Below are positions 22,950-32,348 of a DNA stretch of 64,000 bases, one piece after another. Source of the stretch: Comamonas sp. SCN 65-56 (GTDB lineage Bacteria; Pseudomonadota; Gammaproteobacteria; Burkholderiales; Burkholderiaceae_C); the NCBI RefSeq assembly GCF_001724135.1, contig NZ_MEDS01000012.1, positions 1 through 64,000 on the forward strand, read 5' to 3'. Position 1 is the stretch's first letter, and every line of letters begins with the position of its first letter. The position numbers and the translations under genes were made by a program. The notes beneath the pieces were generated by a model, which saw only the letters and a list, made by a program, of their open reading frames with translations, was not told the DNA's origin and did not search any database.

Positions 22950-22968
22950 AACAAGAATTATTCGTATT
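22950..22968 (-). promoter_or_regulatory. Possible weak Fur-box-like site upstream of fbpA
   Basis: On the minus strand AATACGAATAATTCTTGTT matches the 19-bp Fur consensus GATAATGATAATCATTATC at about 11 positions. The region is clearly A+T-rich for this genome and lies 37-55 nt before the fbpA start. Iron repression would fit the operon, but the match is weak and was judged by eye. Confidence 0.25.
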
Positions 22969-22994
22969 TCCAAAAACAATGCCGACGAAAGCGG

Positions 22995-23459
22995 TCAAAC
23001 CGCGATAGTCAGCACGCCGTTTTCCTTGATTTCCTCCATCACCACATAACTGTTGCTTTGGGCTGGTACCGGGATCTGGCGCAGGATGTGACCCAGCAAC
23101 TCGCGGTACTCACGCATGGCGGTCAGGCGCACCTTCACCAGGTAATCGAAGCTGCCCGAGATCAGGTGGCATTCGATCACGCGTGGCTCCAGCAGCAGGG
23201 CCTGGCGTACTGCCTCGAAGGTCTGGGTGGATTTGGACGATAGCGTGAGTTCGACGAACACCAGCAGGCTGCGGCCCAGTGCCTCAGGATTCACGCGTGC
23301 CTGGTAGCCGGTGATTACGCCTTCGCGCTCCAGCCGCTTGACGCGCTCGGTGCAGGGCGAGGTGGTCAGGCCGATGCGCTGCGCCAGTTCGGTCATGGGC
23401 AGCCGGCCTTCGCGCTGCAGAGCATCGATGATTTTCTGGTCGATGCGGTCAAGCTCCAT
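22995..23459 (-). CDS. Lrp/AsnC-family transcriptional regulator
   Basis: A 154-residue Lrp-type regulator: an N-terminal HTH (LDRIDQKIIDALQREGRLPMTELAQRIG) and a C-terminal RAM/ligand domain (HLISGSFDYLVKVRLTAMREY). It is divergent from dadA across a 142-bp spacer. In proteobacteria such an Lrp homologue commonly activates the D-alanine catabolic gene in response to alanine, so local control of dadA is likely. Confidence 0.9.
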   Translation of the reverse strand: MELDRIDQKIIDALQREGRLPMTELAQRIGLTTSPCTERVKRLEREGVITGYQARVNPEALGRSLLVFVELTLSSKSTQTFEAVRQALLLEPRVIECHLISGSFDYLVKVRLTAMREYRELLGHILRQIPVPAQSNSYVVMEEIKENGVLTIAV

Positions 23460-23601
23460 TATGGTTGCCTTTGAATTGGATGAATAAAAGTGATTTTTGC
23501 TGAGTATTCGAGCTTTGGCTAGCTATTTCAGTGAGTCTTTCTGCGTCGTCTTGCCTAAACTTTCAGCAGATCAAGGTGATCCAAACCGGTGGAGGCAGAT
23601 C

Positions 23602-24915
23602 ATGAAAGTTCTGGTATTGGGCGGTGGCGTGATCGGAGTCAGCACGGCGTACTACTTGGCGCGCGCCGGGGCGGATGTGACGGTGATCGAACGCGAAGAC
23701 GGCGTGGCGCTGGAAACCAGCTTTGCCAATGCCGGTCAGGTCTCGCCTGGTTACAGCACGCCCTGGGCCGCGCCCGGCATTCCGCTGAAGGCGCTCAAGT
23801 GGATGTTCCAGAAGCATGCGCCGCTGGCCATACGGCTCGATGGCTCGCTGTTTCAGCTGCGCTGGATGGCGCAGATGCTGCGCAACTGCACCAGCGCGCG
23901 CTACGCTGTGAACAAGGAGCGCATGACGCGCATCGCCGAGTACAGCCGCGACTGCCTGCGCCAGTTGCGCAAGGACACGGGTATTGCGTATGAGCAGCGC
24001 ACGCAAGGCACGCTGCAGGTGTTTCGCACGGCCAAGCAACTGGCGGCAGCGCACCGCGATACCGAGGTGCTCGACGAATGCGGCGTACCGTATCGCCTGA
24101 TGACCGATCCGGCGCAACTTGCGGATTACGAGCCGGCACTGGCGCATGCCAAGGGCCTGATCGGCGGCCTTCAGTTGCCGGGCGACGAAACGGGCGATTG
24201 CCAGCGCTTTACCACCGAGTTGGCCGCGAAGGCCAAGGCCTTGGGTGTGAAGTTTCGCTTTGGCGTTCGGATTGCCGAGCTGCAACGGCGCCGTGGCCAG
24301 ATCAGCGGCGTGCGGCTGGCAGGTGAGGCGGGCGAAGTGCTCACCGCCGATCGCTATGTGCTGGCGCTGGGCAGCTATTCACGCGCGATGACCCATGCGC
24401 TGGGGCTGGATCTGCCGGTCTACCCGGTCAAGGGCTATTCGCTCACCATCCCGCTGGTGGACGAAAGCCGCGCGCCGGTCTCCACCGTGATGGATGAAAC
24501 CTACAAGATCGCGATCACGCGGTTCGATGAGCGCATCCGCGTCGGCGGCATGGCGGAGCTCGGTGGTTTTGATCTGCGCCTCAATCCGCAGCGCCGCGCC
24601 ACGCTGGAGATGGTCACCCAAGGGCTGTTTGCCGGCGGCGGCGACCTGCCCGCCGCGCAGTTCTGGACTGGCTTGCGCCCCATGACGCCCGATGGCACGC
24701 CCATCGTGGGCGCCACGCGCATACCCAATCTGCTGCTCAACACCGGCCACGGTACGCTGGGTTGGACCATGGCGGCCGGCTCGGGCAAGCTGCTGGCCGA
24801 TATCGCGCTCGGTCACACGCCCGATATCTCGACCTCCGGCCTGGGTCTTGGCCGCTACGACAACGATAGTGGCAACCGCTTGGTGGTGGCGGGCCACAGG
24901 CCTTTGCACGCCTGA
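23602..24915 (+). CDS. dadA: D-amino acid dehydrogenase, small subunit DadA
   Basis: FAD-dependent membrane-associated enzyme that oxidatively deaminates D-alanine and other D-amino acids. The dinucleotide-binding motif [21 protein letters not shown] is at the N terminus, and [17 protein letters not shown] with [12 protein letters not shown] near the C terminus are DadA hallmarks. The start at 23602 has GGAGG 6 nt upstream and gives 437 residues; the longer frame in the track runs back into the promoter. It is convergent with the aldehyde dehydrogenase gene. Confidence 0.93.
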   Translation: MKVLVLGGGVIGVSTAYYLARAGADVTVIEREDGVALETSFANAGQVSPGYSTPWAAPGIPLKALKWMFQKHAPLAIRLDGSLFQLRWMAQMLRNCTSARYAVNKERMTRIAEYSRDCLRQLRKDTGIAYEQRTQGTLQVFRTAKQLAAAHRDTEVLDECGVPYRLMTDPAQLADYEPALAHAKGLIGGLQLPGDETGDCQRFTTELAAKAKALGVKFRFGVRIAELQRRRGQISGVRLAGEAGEVLTADRYVLALGSYSRAMTHALGLDLPVYPVKGYSLTIPLVDESRAPVSTVMDETYKIAITRFDERIRVGGMAELGGFDLRLNPQRRATLEMVTQGLFAGGGDLPAAQFWTGLRPMTPDGTPIVGATRIPNLLLNTGHGTLGWTMAAGSGKLLADIALGHTPDISTSGLGLGRYDNDSGNRLVVAGHRPLHA

Positions 24916-24928
24916 TTCGCTCGCGCAC

Positions 24929-26365
24929 TCAAACGAAGCGCTTGATCATTGCCATGATCTGCTCGAACTTCGGCCCATAGGGCGGGTAGAAGACCTCGCC
25001 GACGTTGAAGCGCGACTGGGTGAACACCGGCTTTTCCATGCTCAGGCGCGCAAAGCCGGTTTCTGAATGGTAGGCGCCCCAGCCACTGTGGCCGACGCCG
25101 CCAAACGGCAGGTTCTCATGCGCGAAGTGCATCAGCGTGTCGTTGATGCACACCCCGCCGCTCACCGTGCCCGTGAGGATGCGTTCCTGCGCCTTGGCAT
25201 CCTGGCCGAACCAGTACAGCGCCAGCGGCCGGGGGCGCGCGTTGATGTAGGCGATCGCGTCGGCCGGGCTCTCGCAGGCGAGAACGGGCAGGATGGGGCC
25301 GAAGATTTCCTCCTGCATCAGCGCGCAGTCCTCGGGCACGTTGAACGCCAGCAGCGGCCTGAGCTGGCGCGAGGCGCTGTCGCCCGGATTGCCGGGGCCG
25401 ATGTCGACGATGCGGGCGCCGCGGCTGCGTGCCTCCTCGACGGCCGTTTGCAAGCGGTCGAGCTGCGCCCCATTGATGATGGCTGCGTAGTCCGGGTTGT
25501 CGGCAATGCCGGGAAAGAGCCTCGCCACGGCCTCGCGCATGCCGTGCTCGAAGGCCTCGTGCCGGGCCTTGGGCAGCAGCAGGTAGTCGGGCGCGATGCA
25601 GGTTTGCCCGGCGTTGAGCAGCTTGCCGTGGGCAATTTTCAGCACCGCATCGTTGAGGGTTGCCGAGGCATCGACCACACAGGGCGACTTGCCGCCCAGC
25701 TCCAGCGTCGTCGGCGTGAGGTTGCGCGCGGCCGCTTGCGCTACCAGCCGCCCGGTGTGGGTGGAGCCGGTGAAGACCAGGTGATCGAAGGGCAGGGCGG
25801 CAAAGGCCTGCGCCATCGCCGCACCGCCCAGGTGCACGCTCAGTTCTTCGTCGGAAAAATGGCTGTGGATCAGCTTGGCCAGCAGGGCGGAGGTGGCAGG
25901 CGTGTGCTCGCTGGGCTTGAGCAGCACGCGGTTGCCGGCGGCCAGCGCCGTGGCCACCGGGCCGAGGGCGAGCTGCACCGGGTAGTTCCAGGGCGACATC
26001 ACGCCCACCACGCCCAGCGGCTGGCGCATCACATAGGCCTTGGCGGGTTTGAGGTAGAAGGGCGTGGCCACCGGCCGAGGCTGCATCCACTCGGCCAGAT
26101 GGCTGTCCAGCTGGTGCAGCATGGCACGCAGCACGAACAGGTCGGCGATCTCGGTGAGCGCGGCCGAGCGCATGCCGAAATCCTGCTGCACGGCCTGGCT
26201 CAGCGCCTGGGCGTTGTCCTGCACCAGCGTGCGCAGACGGCGCAGGCGGTCGCGGCGCAGGGCCAGCGGGGTTTCGGGTTGGGAGCGGGTGGCAGCGTGC
26301 TTGAGGTCGAAATCCTCGCGCAGTCGGTCCAGGTGCTGGTCGTGGGTATCGCAGGCAATCGTCAT
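24929..26365 (-). CDS. Coniferyl-type aldehyde dehydrogenase
   Basis: NAD(P)-dependent aldehyde dehydrogenase of 478 residues. It has the Rossmann motif FTGSTHTGRLVAQ, the catalytic Glu in TLELGGKSPCVV and the catalytic Cys in LNAGQTCIAPDYLL. The overall pattern, including YVMRQPLGVVGVMSPWNYP, is that of coniferyl aldehyde dehydrogenases, which also act on long-chain aldehydes. The ATG overlaps the stop of the wax ester synthase gene (ATGA), so the two are coupled. A role in clearing excess fatty aldehyde is inferred from context. Confidence 0.88.
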   Translation of the reverse strand: MTIACDTHDQHLDRLREDFDLKHAATRSQPETPLALRRDRLRRLRTLVQDNAQALSQAVQQDFGMRSAALTEIADLFVLRAMLHQLDSHLAEWMQPRPVATPFYLKPAKAYVMRQPLGVVGVMSPWNYPVQLALGPVATALAAGNRVLLKPSEHTPATSALLAKLIHSHFSDEELSVHLGGAAMAQAFAALPFDHLVFTGSTHTGRLVAQAAARNLTPTTLELGGKSPCVVDASATLNDAVLKIAHGKLLNAGQTCIAPDYLLLPKARHEAFEHGMREAVARLFPGIADNPDYAAIINGAQLDRLQTAVEEARSRGARIVDIGPGNPGDSASRQLRPLLAFNVPEDCALMQEEIFGPILPVLACESPADAIAYINARPRPLALYWFGQDAKAQERILTGTVSGGVCINDTLMHFAHENLPFGGVGHSGWGAYHSETGFARLSMEKPVFTQSRFNVGEVFYPPYGPKFEQIMAMIKRFV

Positions 26366-27867
26366 GGGGTGTCGGTCTGGATGGCCGCGGCCTTTTTGCG
26401 CGGCGCGCGTTGGCGCGTCGCTGTTTTTGCGGCGGGCGCGGTCTTTTTGGCGGGTGTCGCTTTCTTTGGGCGAAAGGCCTGCTCCAGCTCGTTCATGGCT
26501 TCGCCCAGGTAGACGGCGATGCGCTGCATGCTGGGCACCGAGGTGTGGCAGGCGACAAAGCCGAAGTCCATCTGGCCGTTGTAGCTGCAGCAAGTGATGT
26601 TCATCGCCTGTCCGTGGGTGGCGATGGAGGCGGGATAAATCGCCAGCAGTTCGGCCCCGCGGAAATATAGCGGTTTGGCGGACCCGGGCACGTTGGAGAT
26701 GGTCATGTTGAACATCGGGCGGACGCGCCCGCCCAGGCCCAGCAGCATGGTGAGGATGGTGGGCCCCATGAGCAACATGGTGTATTGCGTCATGGCCTGG
26801 CGCGGCAGGCTTTGCACATGGGCCTTGGCCTCGCGCGTGGAGGCCTGGATGGCCTGCAGGCGCAGCCGCGCATCCTCGATGTCGGTGCCCAGGGTGGCGA
26901 CGATGAAGCTGATCGCGTTGCCCGTGCCGTCGTCATCGCTGGGGCGCACGGAAATCGGAATGCCGGCGGTGAGCGGCTTCTCTGGCAGCGCATCGCGCTC
27001 GATCAGAAAGCGGCGCAGTGCTGCGCCGCACAGCGCCAGCACCACGTCGTTGAGCGTGGCACCCGTGGCGTCGCACACCGCCCGCATGCGCGCCAGCGGC
27101 ACCTGCTGCGTGGCAAAGCGGCGCTTTTCGTGCACCCGGCCGTTGAACAGCGATTGCGGCGTGTTGAACGGCACGGCCAGGCCCTCGGACGGGTCGCCGA
27201 TGCGGCGCATCATCTTGCCGAAGGCCGACGCCAGATGAGGCAGTGTCGCGGCACCGAGGTTGAGCGCTTTCATCGCGGACGCCATCACCTGTGCCATCGA
27301 GGGCGCAGGCCGCTCCTTTTTCTCGCGCCGCTCGCCCTGCGCCGCGCTCTGGTCCCAGAACGGCGGCTGTTTGAAGCTGGCCTTCTGGCTGGTTGACATG
27401 GCACGCTGCAGCATCGCCATGCCGCTCACGCCGTCGATCAGCGAATGGTGCATCTTGACGAACAGTCCGAAGCGGTCGTTTTCCAGGCCCTCGATGAGCG
27501 TGCATTCCCAGGGTGCGCGCGTGAGATCGATCGGCGTGCTCTGCAGGCGCCCGACGAGCTCGCCCAGTTCGCGCTCGCCGCCGGGCCAGGGCAGCGCGGC
27601 ATGGCGGATGTGGTATTCGAGGTCGATCTCGTCGGCCTCCACCCAGCAGGCCAGTGGATTGATCGTGAGGGCGGACTTGAGCTTCAGATTCCACGGTGGG
27701 GTAAAGGCCTGATGCGCGCGAAACTCCGCCAGCATGCTGCGCAGATAGTCGCGTGGTGCGTCTGCCGGCAGCTGAAAGATCAGCAGCCCGCCCACATGGT
27801 TGGGCGTGACGCGCGAATCGGTCACCAGCCATGCGAGATCCACCGGGTTGAGGCGCTTGTGTGTCAT
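26362..27867 (-). CDS. Wax ester synthase/acyl-CoA:diacylglycerol acyltransferase (WS/DGAT)
   Basis: Makes wax esters from fatty alcohol and acyl-CoA, or triacylglycerol from diacylglycerol. It has the acyltransferase motif HHSLIDG near residue 140, TLNDVVLALCGAALR in the middle, and NMTISNVPG in the C-terminal domain. At 501 residues it is slightly longer than usual, because the last 40 residues form a Lys/Ala/Pro-rich tail (AFRPKKATPAKKTAPAAK). An AGGAGACA-type ribosome site precedes the ATG. It lies between genes for an acyl reductase and an aldehyde dehydrogenase. Confidence 0.92.
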   Translation of the reverse strand: MTHKRLNPVDLAWLVTDSRVTPNHVGGLLIFQLPADAPRDYLRSMLAEFRAHQAFTPPWNLKLKSALTINPLACWVEADEIDLEYHIRHAALPWPGGERELGELVGRLQSTPIDLTRAPWECTLIEGLENDRFGLFVKMHHSLIDGVSGMAMLQRAMSTSQKASFKQPPFWDQSAAQGERREKKERPAPSMAQVMASAMKALNLGAATLPHLASAFGKMMRRIGDPSEGLAVPFNTPQSLFNGRVHEKRRFATQQVPLARMRAVCDATGATLNDVVLALCGAALRRFLIERDALPEKPLTAGIPISVRPSDDDGTGNAISFIVATLGTDIEDARLRLQAIQASTREAKAHVQSLPRQAMTQYTMLLMGPTILTMLLGLGGRVRPMFNMTISNVPGSAKPLYFRGAELLAIYPASIATHGQAMNITCCSYNGQMDFGFVACHTSVPSMQRIAVYLGEAMNELEQAFRPKKATPAKKTAPAAKTATRQRAPRKKAAAIQTDTP

Positions 27868-27905
27868 GGTGCTGTGTCTCCGGGGTCATGCCTGCCCAAG
27901 GGGTT

Positions 27906-30155
27906 TCAAACCGCCGTGGCGGCTGGCGTGCGGCGGCCGGCTTTTTTGGCCGGCGCCTTGGCGGCGGGGGAGGCGCCCTTGGACACCGCGTCGGGTGCAG
28001 TCGCTTTGGTGCGCCGCGCTGCAGCCACCTTCTTGGCCGCAGGGCTTGCCAGCGCCTTGCTCTTGGCAGGAGCGGCAGCGCGCTTGCGCGGCGCGGGTGC
28101 CACGGGCGTGGCGGGCGTTGCCCCGCCCCAGGTCTTGAGCGCCTTGCGCGCCAGCTTCACCACCTGGGCGATGTCCTCATCGGTGTACATGCCCTTGACG
28201 CCGGAGATGGCCGAGAGCTTCATGCCGTGCCTGAGACCGAGTTTGTAGATCTCCTTGACCTTTTCCCATTCGGTATCGCGCCCGACGGTAAAGACCTCGA
28301 AGCGCCCCTCCAGCGCCAGCACGATGGTCTCGGCCAGGCAGGCGTAGACCACGTTGGGCGGCAGGCCAATGCTCTTGAGGCCCTTGACCTTGGTCGGCAG
28401 CTCGATTTCTCCCGATTCGATCACCAGCACGTCCGGGCGCTTGGCCACTTCCTCGGGTGGCAGATCGAGCGGGCGCGCCACGTCGGTGATGACGCAGCCG
28501 GGCTTGACCTTGGTGATGTCCAGAATTTTCTTGCCCGCGCCCGAGGTGGAGGTGACGATCATGTCCATGGAGCCGAGCAGCGCGTCGTAGTCGGTGGCGC
28601 AGACCACCTTGGCGTCGGGCGTGTCCTGCAGGATGGAGGCCTTGAGCTGTTCGAGCTTCTTCATGTCGCGCCCGGCGATGACCACCTCGTCAAACGCCAT
28701 TGCCAGCAGGCGCGCACTGACCGAGCCGATCGAGCCCGAGGCGCCGATCACCATGGTCTTGGCCATCACTTTCTTGCTCTTGGGATCAAGCTGCACCAGA
28801 CCCATGCGTTTCATCGCGTCGGCCGCGGCCCAGAGCGCGCCCGAGGCGGAATAGCTGTTGCCGGTGGTGATCGGCAGGCGCGAACGTTTGGCGACGGTGA
28901 CACCGGCGTCTCCCACCACCTTGGTGAACGCGCCCAGGCCCATGATTTGCGCGCCCATTTTTTCCGCCAGACGCGAGGCTGCCAGCAGCCGCCGGTAGGT
29001 GAACTCCGGGCTGCGCGCGAGCATCTCCCTGGGCGTGCCACCGACGGTGATGAGCCAGCCCTCGGCCTCGGCGCCGGTGGGCGAGACGATGTTCTCCATC
29101 TTGCAATAGACCCAGGGCGGCATGTGCGCGGCCATGCTCTCGACCTTGTTCATGATGAACTTGGGCGTGGCCTTGGGGATGGGCAGGCCCTTGCGGATGA
29201 ATTCCTGGCTCAGCGGGTGGATCACGAAAGCAAAGCGGCGGATGTCGCGGAATTTGCCGGTAGGGTGCAGCAGACGGGGCTTGAGGTCGAGCTCATCCAG
29301 GATCTCGATGAAATCGTCGTCGGAGACATCCTCGGGCGATTTGCCGAGCTTGGCCAGAATCATGGCTTCGATCACGTTCACGCCCACCACATGCTCGAAC
29401 AGCTTGGGCGAGACATCGATCACCAGGTTGACCTTGCAGTGCTTGAAGAAGGCAAGGCGATCGTCGTCCACGGCGGAGGTGATGACGGTCTTGCCCTCCA
29501 GATTGGCGGGGCTGCCCGCCGCCTTGATCTCGTGGAAGGTGCCGACGATCACGTGCGACTTGTGCACGGCCGCGGCCAGACGGTTGTTCTTGAAGGCCGT
29601 CAGCGCCGATTCGAGCAGCTCGCCCGGTCTGCCCGAGAGCACCAGATCGCGCCCCTTGGCGTACAGCTCCAGTTGCGTGAGCGAGGTCAGCAGCTTGGGC
29701 GCGCCGGTTTGCGTGAGCGCATCGGCAAACTGCAGATTGGGCGTGTAGTCCGACAGCGCCAGCGCCATGTCGTAATTGCGCATGCCGCTCAGGAACAGCA
29801 CGATGTTGTTGTTGAAATAGTCCCTGAGTTCGTGTTGCACGTGACGCACGGCGCGCACCTGCAGCAGACGGCGCAGCGTGGCGCCGGTGGTGGCGGGCAC
29901 GCGCGTGACGACGTTGAGCAGGCGCCGCGTCTCGGCGTTGATCAGCGTGCTCTGGCCGACATGCCAGTGGTCACCGATCTCGCCCAGGCCCATCGCGTCG
30001 GCGCTCGTCTGGTGGCGGCGCAGCAGCTCCCAGGCCTTGGTGGTGTCGTTGTCCGCGCCCAGGCGCTTGACCTGGAAGCGCTCGCCGAGGAAATCGGTGG
30101 TGAAGCTGAAATCCTGCCTGGACGAACCGAGTGACACGGTGACGATTTTTTTCAT
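27906..30155 (-). CDS. Fusion protein with C-terminal long-chain acyl-ACP reductase (AAR)-like domain
   Basis: A 749-residue protein. Residues from about 330 to 650 resemble cyanobacterial aldehyde-forming acyl-ACP reductases: MGLGAFTKVVGDAG and LPITTGNSYSASGALWAA match the AAR substrate domain, TMVIGASGSIGSVSARLLA is the NADPH fold, and VVYACLAETIVLALEGR holds the likely catalytic Cys. The N-terminal 330 residues, including GLGEIGDHWHVG, I cannot assign. The last 90 residues are Lys/Ala/Pro-rich. It would supply fatty aldehyde to the neighbouring alcohol dehydrogenase. Confidence 0.75.
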   Translation of the reverse strand: MKKIVTVSLGSSRQDFSFTTDFLGERFQVKRLGADNDTTKAWELLRRHQTSADAMGLGEIGDHWHVGQSTLINAETRRLLNVVTRVPATTGATLRRLLQVRAVRHVQHELRDYFNNNIVLFLSGMRNYDMALALSDYTPNLQFADALTQTGAPKLLTSLTQLELYAKGRDLVLSGRPGELLESALTAFKNNRLAAAVHKSHVIVGTFHEIKAAGSPANLEGKTVITSAVDDDRLAFFKHCKVNLVIDVSPKLFEHVVGVNVIEAMILAKLGKSPEDVSDDDFIEILDELDLKPRLLHPTGKFRDIRRFAFVIHPLSQEFIRKGLPIPKATPKFIMNKVESMAAHMPPWVYCKMENIVSPTGAEAEGWLITVGGTPREMLARSPEFTYRRLLAASRLAEKMGAQIMGLGAFTKVVGDAGVTVAKRSRLPITTGNSYSASGALWAAADAMKRMGLVQLDPKSKKVMAKTMVIGASGSIGSVSARLLAMAFDEVVIAGRDMKKLEQLKASILQDTPDAKVVCATDYDALLGSMDMIVTSTSGAGKKILDITKVKPGCVITDVARPLDLPPEEVAKRPDVLVIESGEIELPTKVKGLKSIGLPPNVVYACLAETIVLALEGRFEVFTVGRDTEWEKVKEIYKLGLRHGMKLSAISGVKGMYTDEDIAQVVKLARKALKTWGGATPATPVAPAPRKRAAAPAKSKALASPAAKKVAAARRTKATAPDAVSKGASPAAKAPAKKAGRRTPAATAV

Positions 30156-30176
30156 GCTTTGTCTCCTGAGGGGTGT

Positions 30177-31559
30177 TTACGATGTTTTTATGGCCTTGGC
30201 GCTTTTGGGGTCTGCGGCTGCAGCTTCCTTTTTTATAGTTCGTTTGCGTGCAGCCTTGGGTGCCGAGGTGGTTGAGGTGGTCTTGGCGGCCCTGGTCGCC
30301 TTGGGCTTGTCGGTGGCGGGTTTTCCGGATTCCGCTGGCAGCAGACTGCGTATCAGCGATTCGCACTGGCTCTGCGTCATGTAGCGCGGCACGGGGTAGC
30401 CGGTGTGGGCTTCCTTGAGCGCGGCGCGCGCAAGCGAGGAGATGTCTTCCTTGCGCAGGGCCTGCAGGTGTTGGGGAATGTTCAGGGTGTGCAGCAGTGC
30501 ATCGACCGCATCCAGGAAGGACTGCGCACGCTCGGTTTTTGAGAGGCCTTGCAGGTCTGCGCCGGTCTTTTCGGCCAGCAGCGCCAGCCGGTCTTCGATG
30601 GCGGGCGCGGAAAACCGCAAGACATGCGGCAGCACGATGGCGTTGGCCAGCCCGTGCGGCGTGTGGTAGCGCCCGCCGAACTGGTGCGCGATGGCATGCA
30701 CATAACCGACGTTGGCGCGCGTGAAGGCCATGCCGGCAAAGGTGGACGCCAGCGCCATCTGTTCGCGCGCCTGCAGGTCTGCGCCCGTGGCGTAGGCCGT
30801 GGGCAGGTTCTTGAAAATCATGCCGACGGCCGCCAATGCCAGGCTGTCGGTCTGCGGGCTGGCCCAGCGGCCGATGAAGGCTTCCACCGCATGGGTCAGG
30901 GCATCGACTCCGGTGGCCGCGGTGACCGCGGGCGGCAGCCCCGCCATCAGCACCGGATCGAGCGCCGCCATGCGCGGCACCATGCGGGTATCGACGATGA
31001 CCAGCTTGGATTGGCGCTCCGGGTCGGCCACCACGGCGGCGACGGTGACCTCCGAGCCGGTGCCCGCCGTGGTGGGCACGGCGTAGATGGGCACGGGGCT
31101 GTGCAAGCCCTTGAAGTAGCCCGCCAGCTGGCGCAGCCGCTTGCCCGGGTTGCTGATCGCAAGCGCTATGGCTTTGGAAGCGTCAATCGAAGAGCCACCG
31201 CCGATCGCGACGATGGCATCGCAGTCGTTTTCCTGGTAACACTGGATGCCGCGCTCGATCAGCGGGATAGGCGCATCGGGTGTGATTTCGTCGAAAACGG
31301 CAAATTGCACACCGGCTTGGGTGAGTTGCCCGGTTAGCCCGTGGTGCAAGCCGAGCTGCACCAGCACCTTGTCGGTGACGATGAGCAGCTTGCGGTGGCC
31401 AAAGCCTGCGATCGCCTGGCCCAGGCGGATGCTCGCATCCGGCCCGACCAGCAGGGTCGGCTGCGGGATGGGCAGCCAGCGGGTGACTTTGCCGGCCCCT
31501 TTCATCAAGGCGCCAAGGCCTGCCTTCTGGGCCGATTCCGGGATGAGGTCAAGCAGCAT
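30177..31559 (-). CDS. Iron-containing alcohol dehydrogenase with basic tail
   Basis: Type III alcohol dehydrogenase of 460 residues. It has the nucleotide motif IVAIGGGSSIDASKAIAL, PTTAGTGSEVTVAAVV, and metal-binding His residues in GVDALTHAVEAF, YVHAIAHQFGG and YHTPHGLANA. The normal domain ends near RSLLPAES, and a 50-residue Lys/Ala/Thr-rich tail follows. The ATG at 31559 overlaps the upstream XRE-like gene by 11 nt. Reduction of fatty aldehyde to alcohol for the wax synthase is the likely job; the longer frame in the track is not needed. Confidence 0.87.
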   Translation of the reverse strand: MLLDLIPESAQKAGLGALMKGAGKVTRWLPIPQPTLLVGPDASIRLGQAIAGFGHRKLLIVTDKVLVQLGLHHGLTGQLTQAGVQFAVFDEITPDAPIPLIERGIQCYQENDCDAIVAIGGGSSIDASKAIALAISNPGKRLRQLAGYFKGLHSPVPIYAVPTTAGTGSEVTVAAVVADPERQSKLVIVDTRMVPRMAALDPVLMAGLPPAVTAATGVDALTHAVEAFIGRWASPQTDSLALAAVGMIFKNLPTAYATGADLQAREQMALASTFAGMAFTRANVGYVHAIAHQFGGRYHTPHGLANAIVLPHVLRFSAPAIEDRLALLAEKTGADLQGLSKTERAQSFLDAVDALLHTLNIPQHLQALRKEDISSLARAALKEAHTGYPVPRYMTQSQCESLIRSLLPAESGKPATDKPKATRAAKTTSTTSAPKAARKRTIKKEAAAADPKSAKAIKTS

Positions 31560-32289
31560 TTTTGCGGTTTCCGGTGGTTTTGGAGGGGGTTTTGCGCGCC
31601 GTTGCAGCACGCGTGCTGACGCGGGGTGAAGCGGTCTTGCGCTTGGCAGCGGCGGCCGCTGGCTTGGCATCGGCGGGTTCTTCCGCCTTCCCGAGCGGCG
31701 CTTTCGCGGGGCGGCTCTGGCTGAAGTCCACCGCCATGTCAAAGCCCTTGCGGGTGAACTCCAGCACCTCGGCGAATTGCGCGTCGCTGAGCTTGCGCGC
31801 CGCATCGTTGGCGCGGTAGATATTGGCCAGCTCCCGCTCGCGCAAGCCCTGCACCACCAGCAGGCCAATGCCCATGTCTTCCAGCGCGCGCCAGAGTTTG
31901 GGGTTGTACTTGCGCGTGAGCGTCATTACCAGCGACAGCGGGTCGCGCCGACCGAGCACCGCCGCCAGGCGCAGGATGACCTCGAACGGCAGTGCCACCT
32001 TGCCCTGTTCGGCCTGCTCGATCAGGCTGGGGTCCTTCAGGTCGATGGCAGTGCCCAGCTCCGCCAGCGTCATCCCGGCGGACTCGCGCCACTGGCGCAG
32101 TTGCTGCCCGGCCTGGGCGACGGCCGCTTTCTTCTTCGGGTCGCTCAGGCTCGATTGAGTCACGTTCAGGCTCAGGTCCGTGAGCTGGCCCGCGGTCTGC
32201 AAAAAGGTACCGGCCCAGCCCTTGGCCTGATGGATCAGGCCCAGCCAGCGCGGGTCTTGCGCAACGTGCTTCTTGGCGGATGGGGGCAT
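31549..32289 (-). CDS. XRE-type helix-turn-helix protein with Lys/Ala-rich tail
   Basis: A 246-residue protein. The N-terminal 60 residues contain KGWAGTFLQTAGQLTDLSLN. They are followed by a Cro/C1-type HTH (WRESAGMTLAELGTAIDLKDPSLIEQAEQGK), a middle helical region (ALEDMGIGLLVVQGLRERELANIYRAND) and a basic Ala/Lys/Arg-rich tail. CAGGAGACA lies before the ATG. It could be a regulator of the locus or a DNA-binding linker for lipid granules. The combination is not one I know to be characterised. Confidence 0.75.
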   Translation of the reverse strand: MPPSAKKHVAQDPRWLGLIHQAKGWAGTFLQTAGQLTDLSLNVTQSSLSDPKKKAAVAQAGQQLRQWRESAGMTLAELGTAIDLKDPSLIEQAEQGKVALPFEVILRLAAVLGRRDPLSLVMTLTRKYNPKLWRALEDMGIGLLVVQGLRERELANIYRANDAARKLSDAQFAEVLEFTRKGFDMAVDFSQSRPAKAPLGKAEEPADAKPAAAAAKRKTASPRVSTRAATARKTPSKTTGNRKNAA

Positions 32290-32348
32290 GGTGTGTCTCC
32301 TGCAAGCGCGATGGTGTTGTTGTGTCCCGAGCGTGACGATACCCAAAA

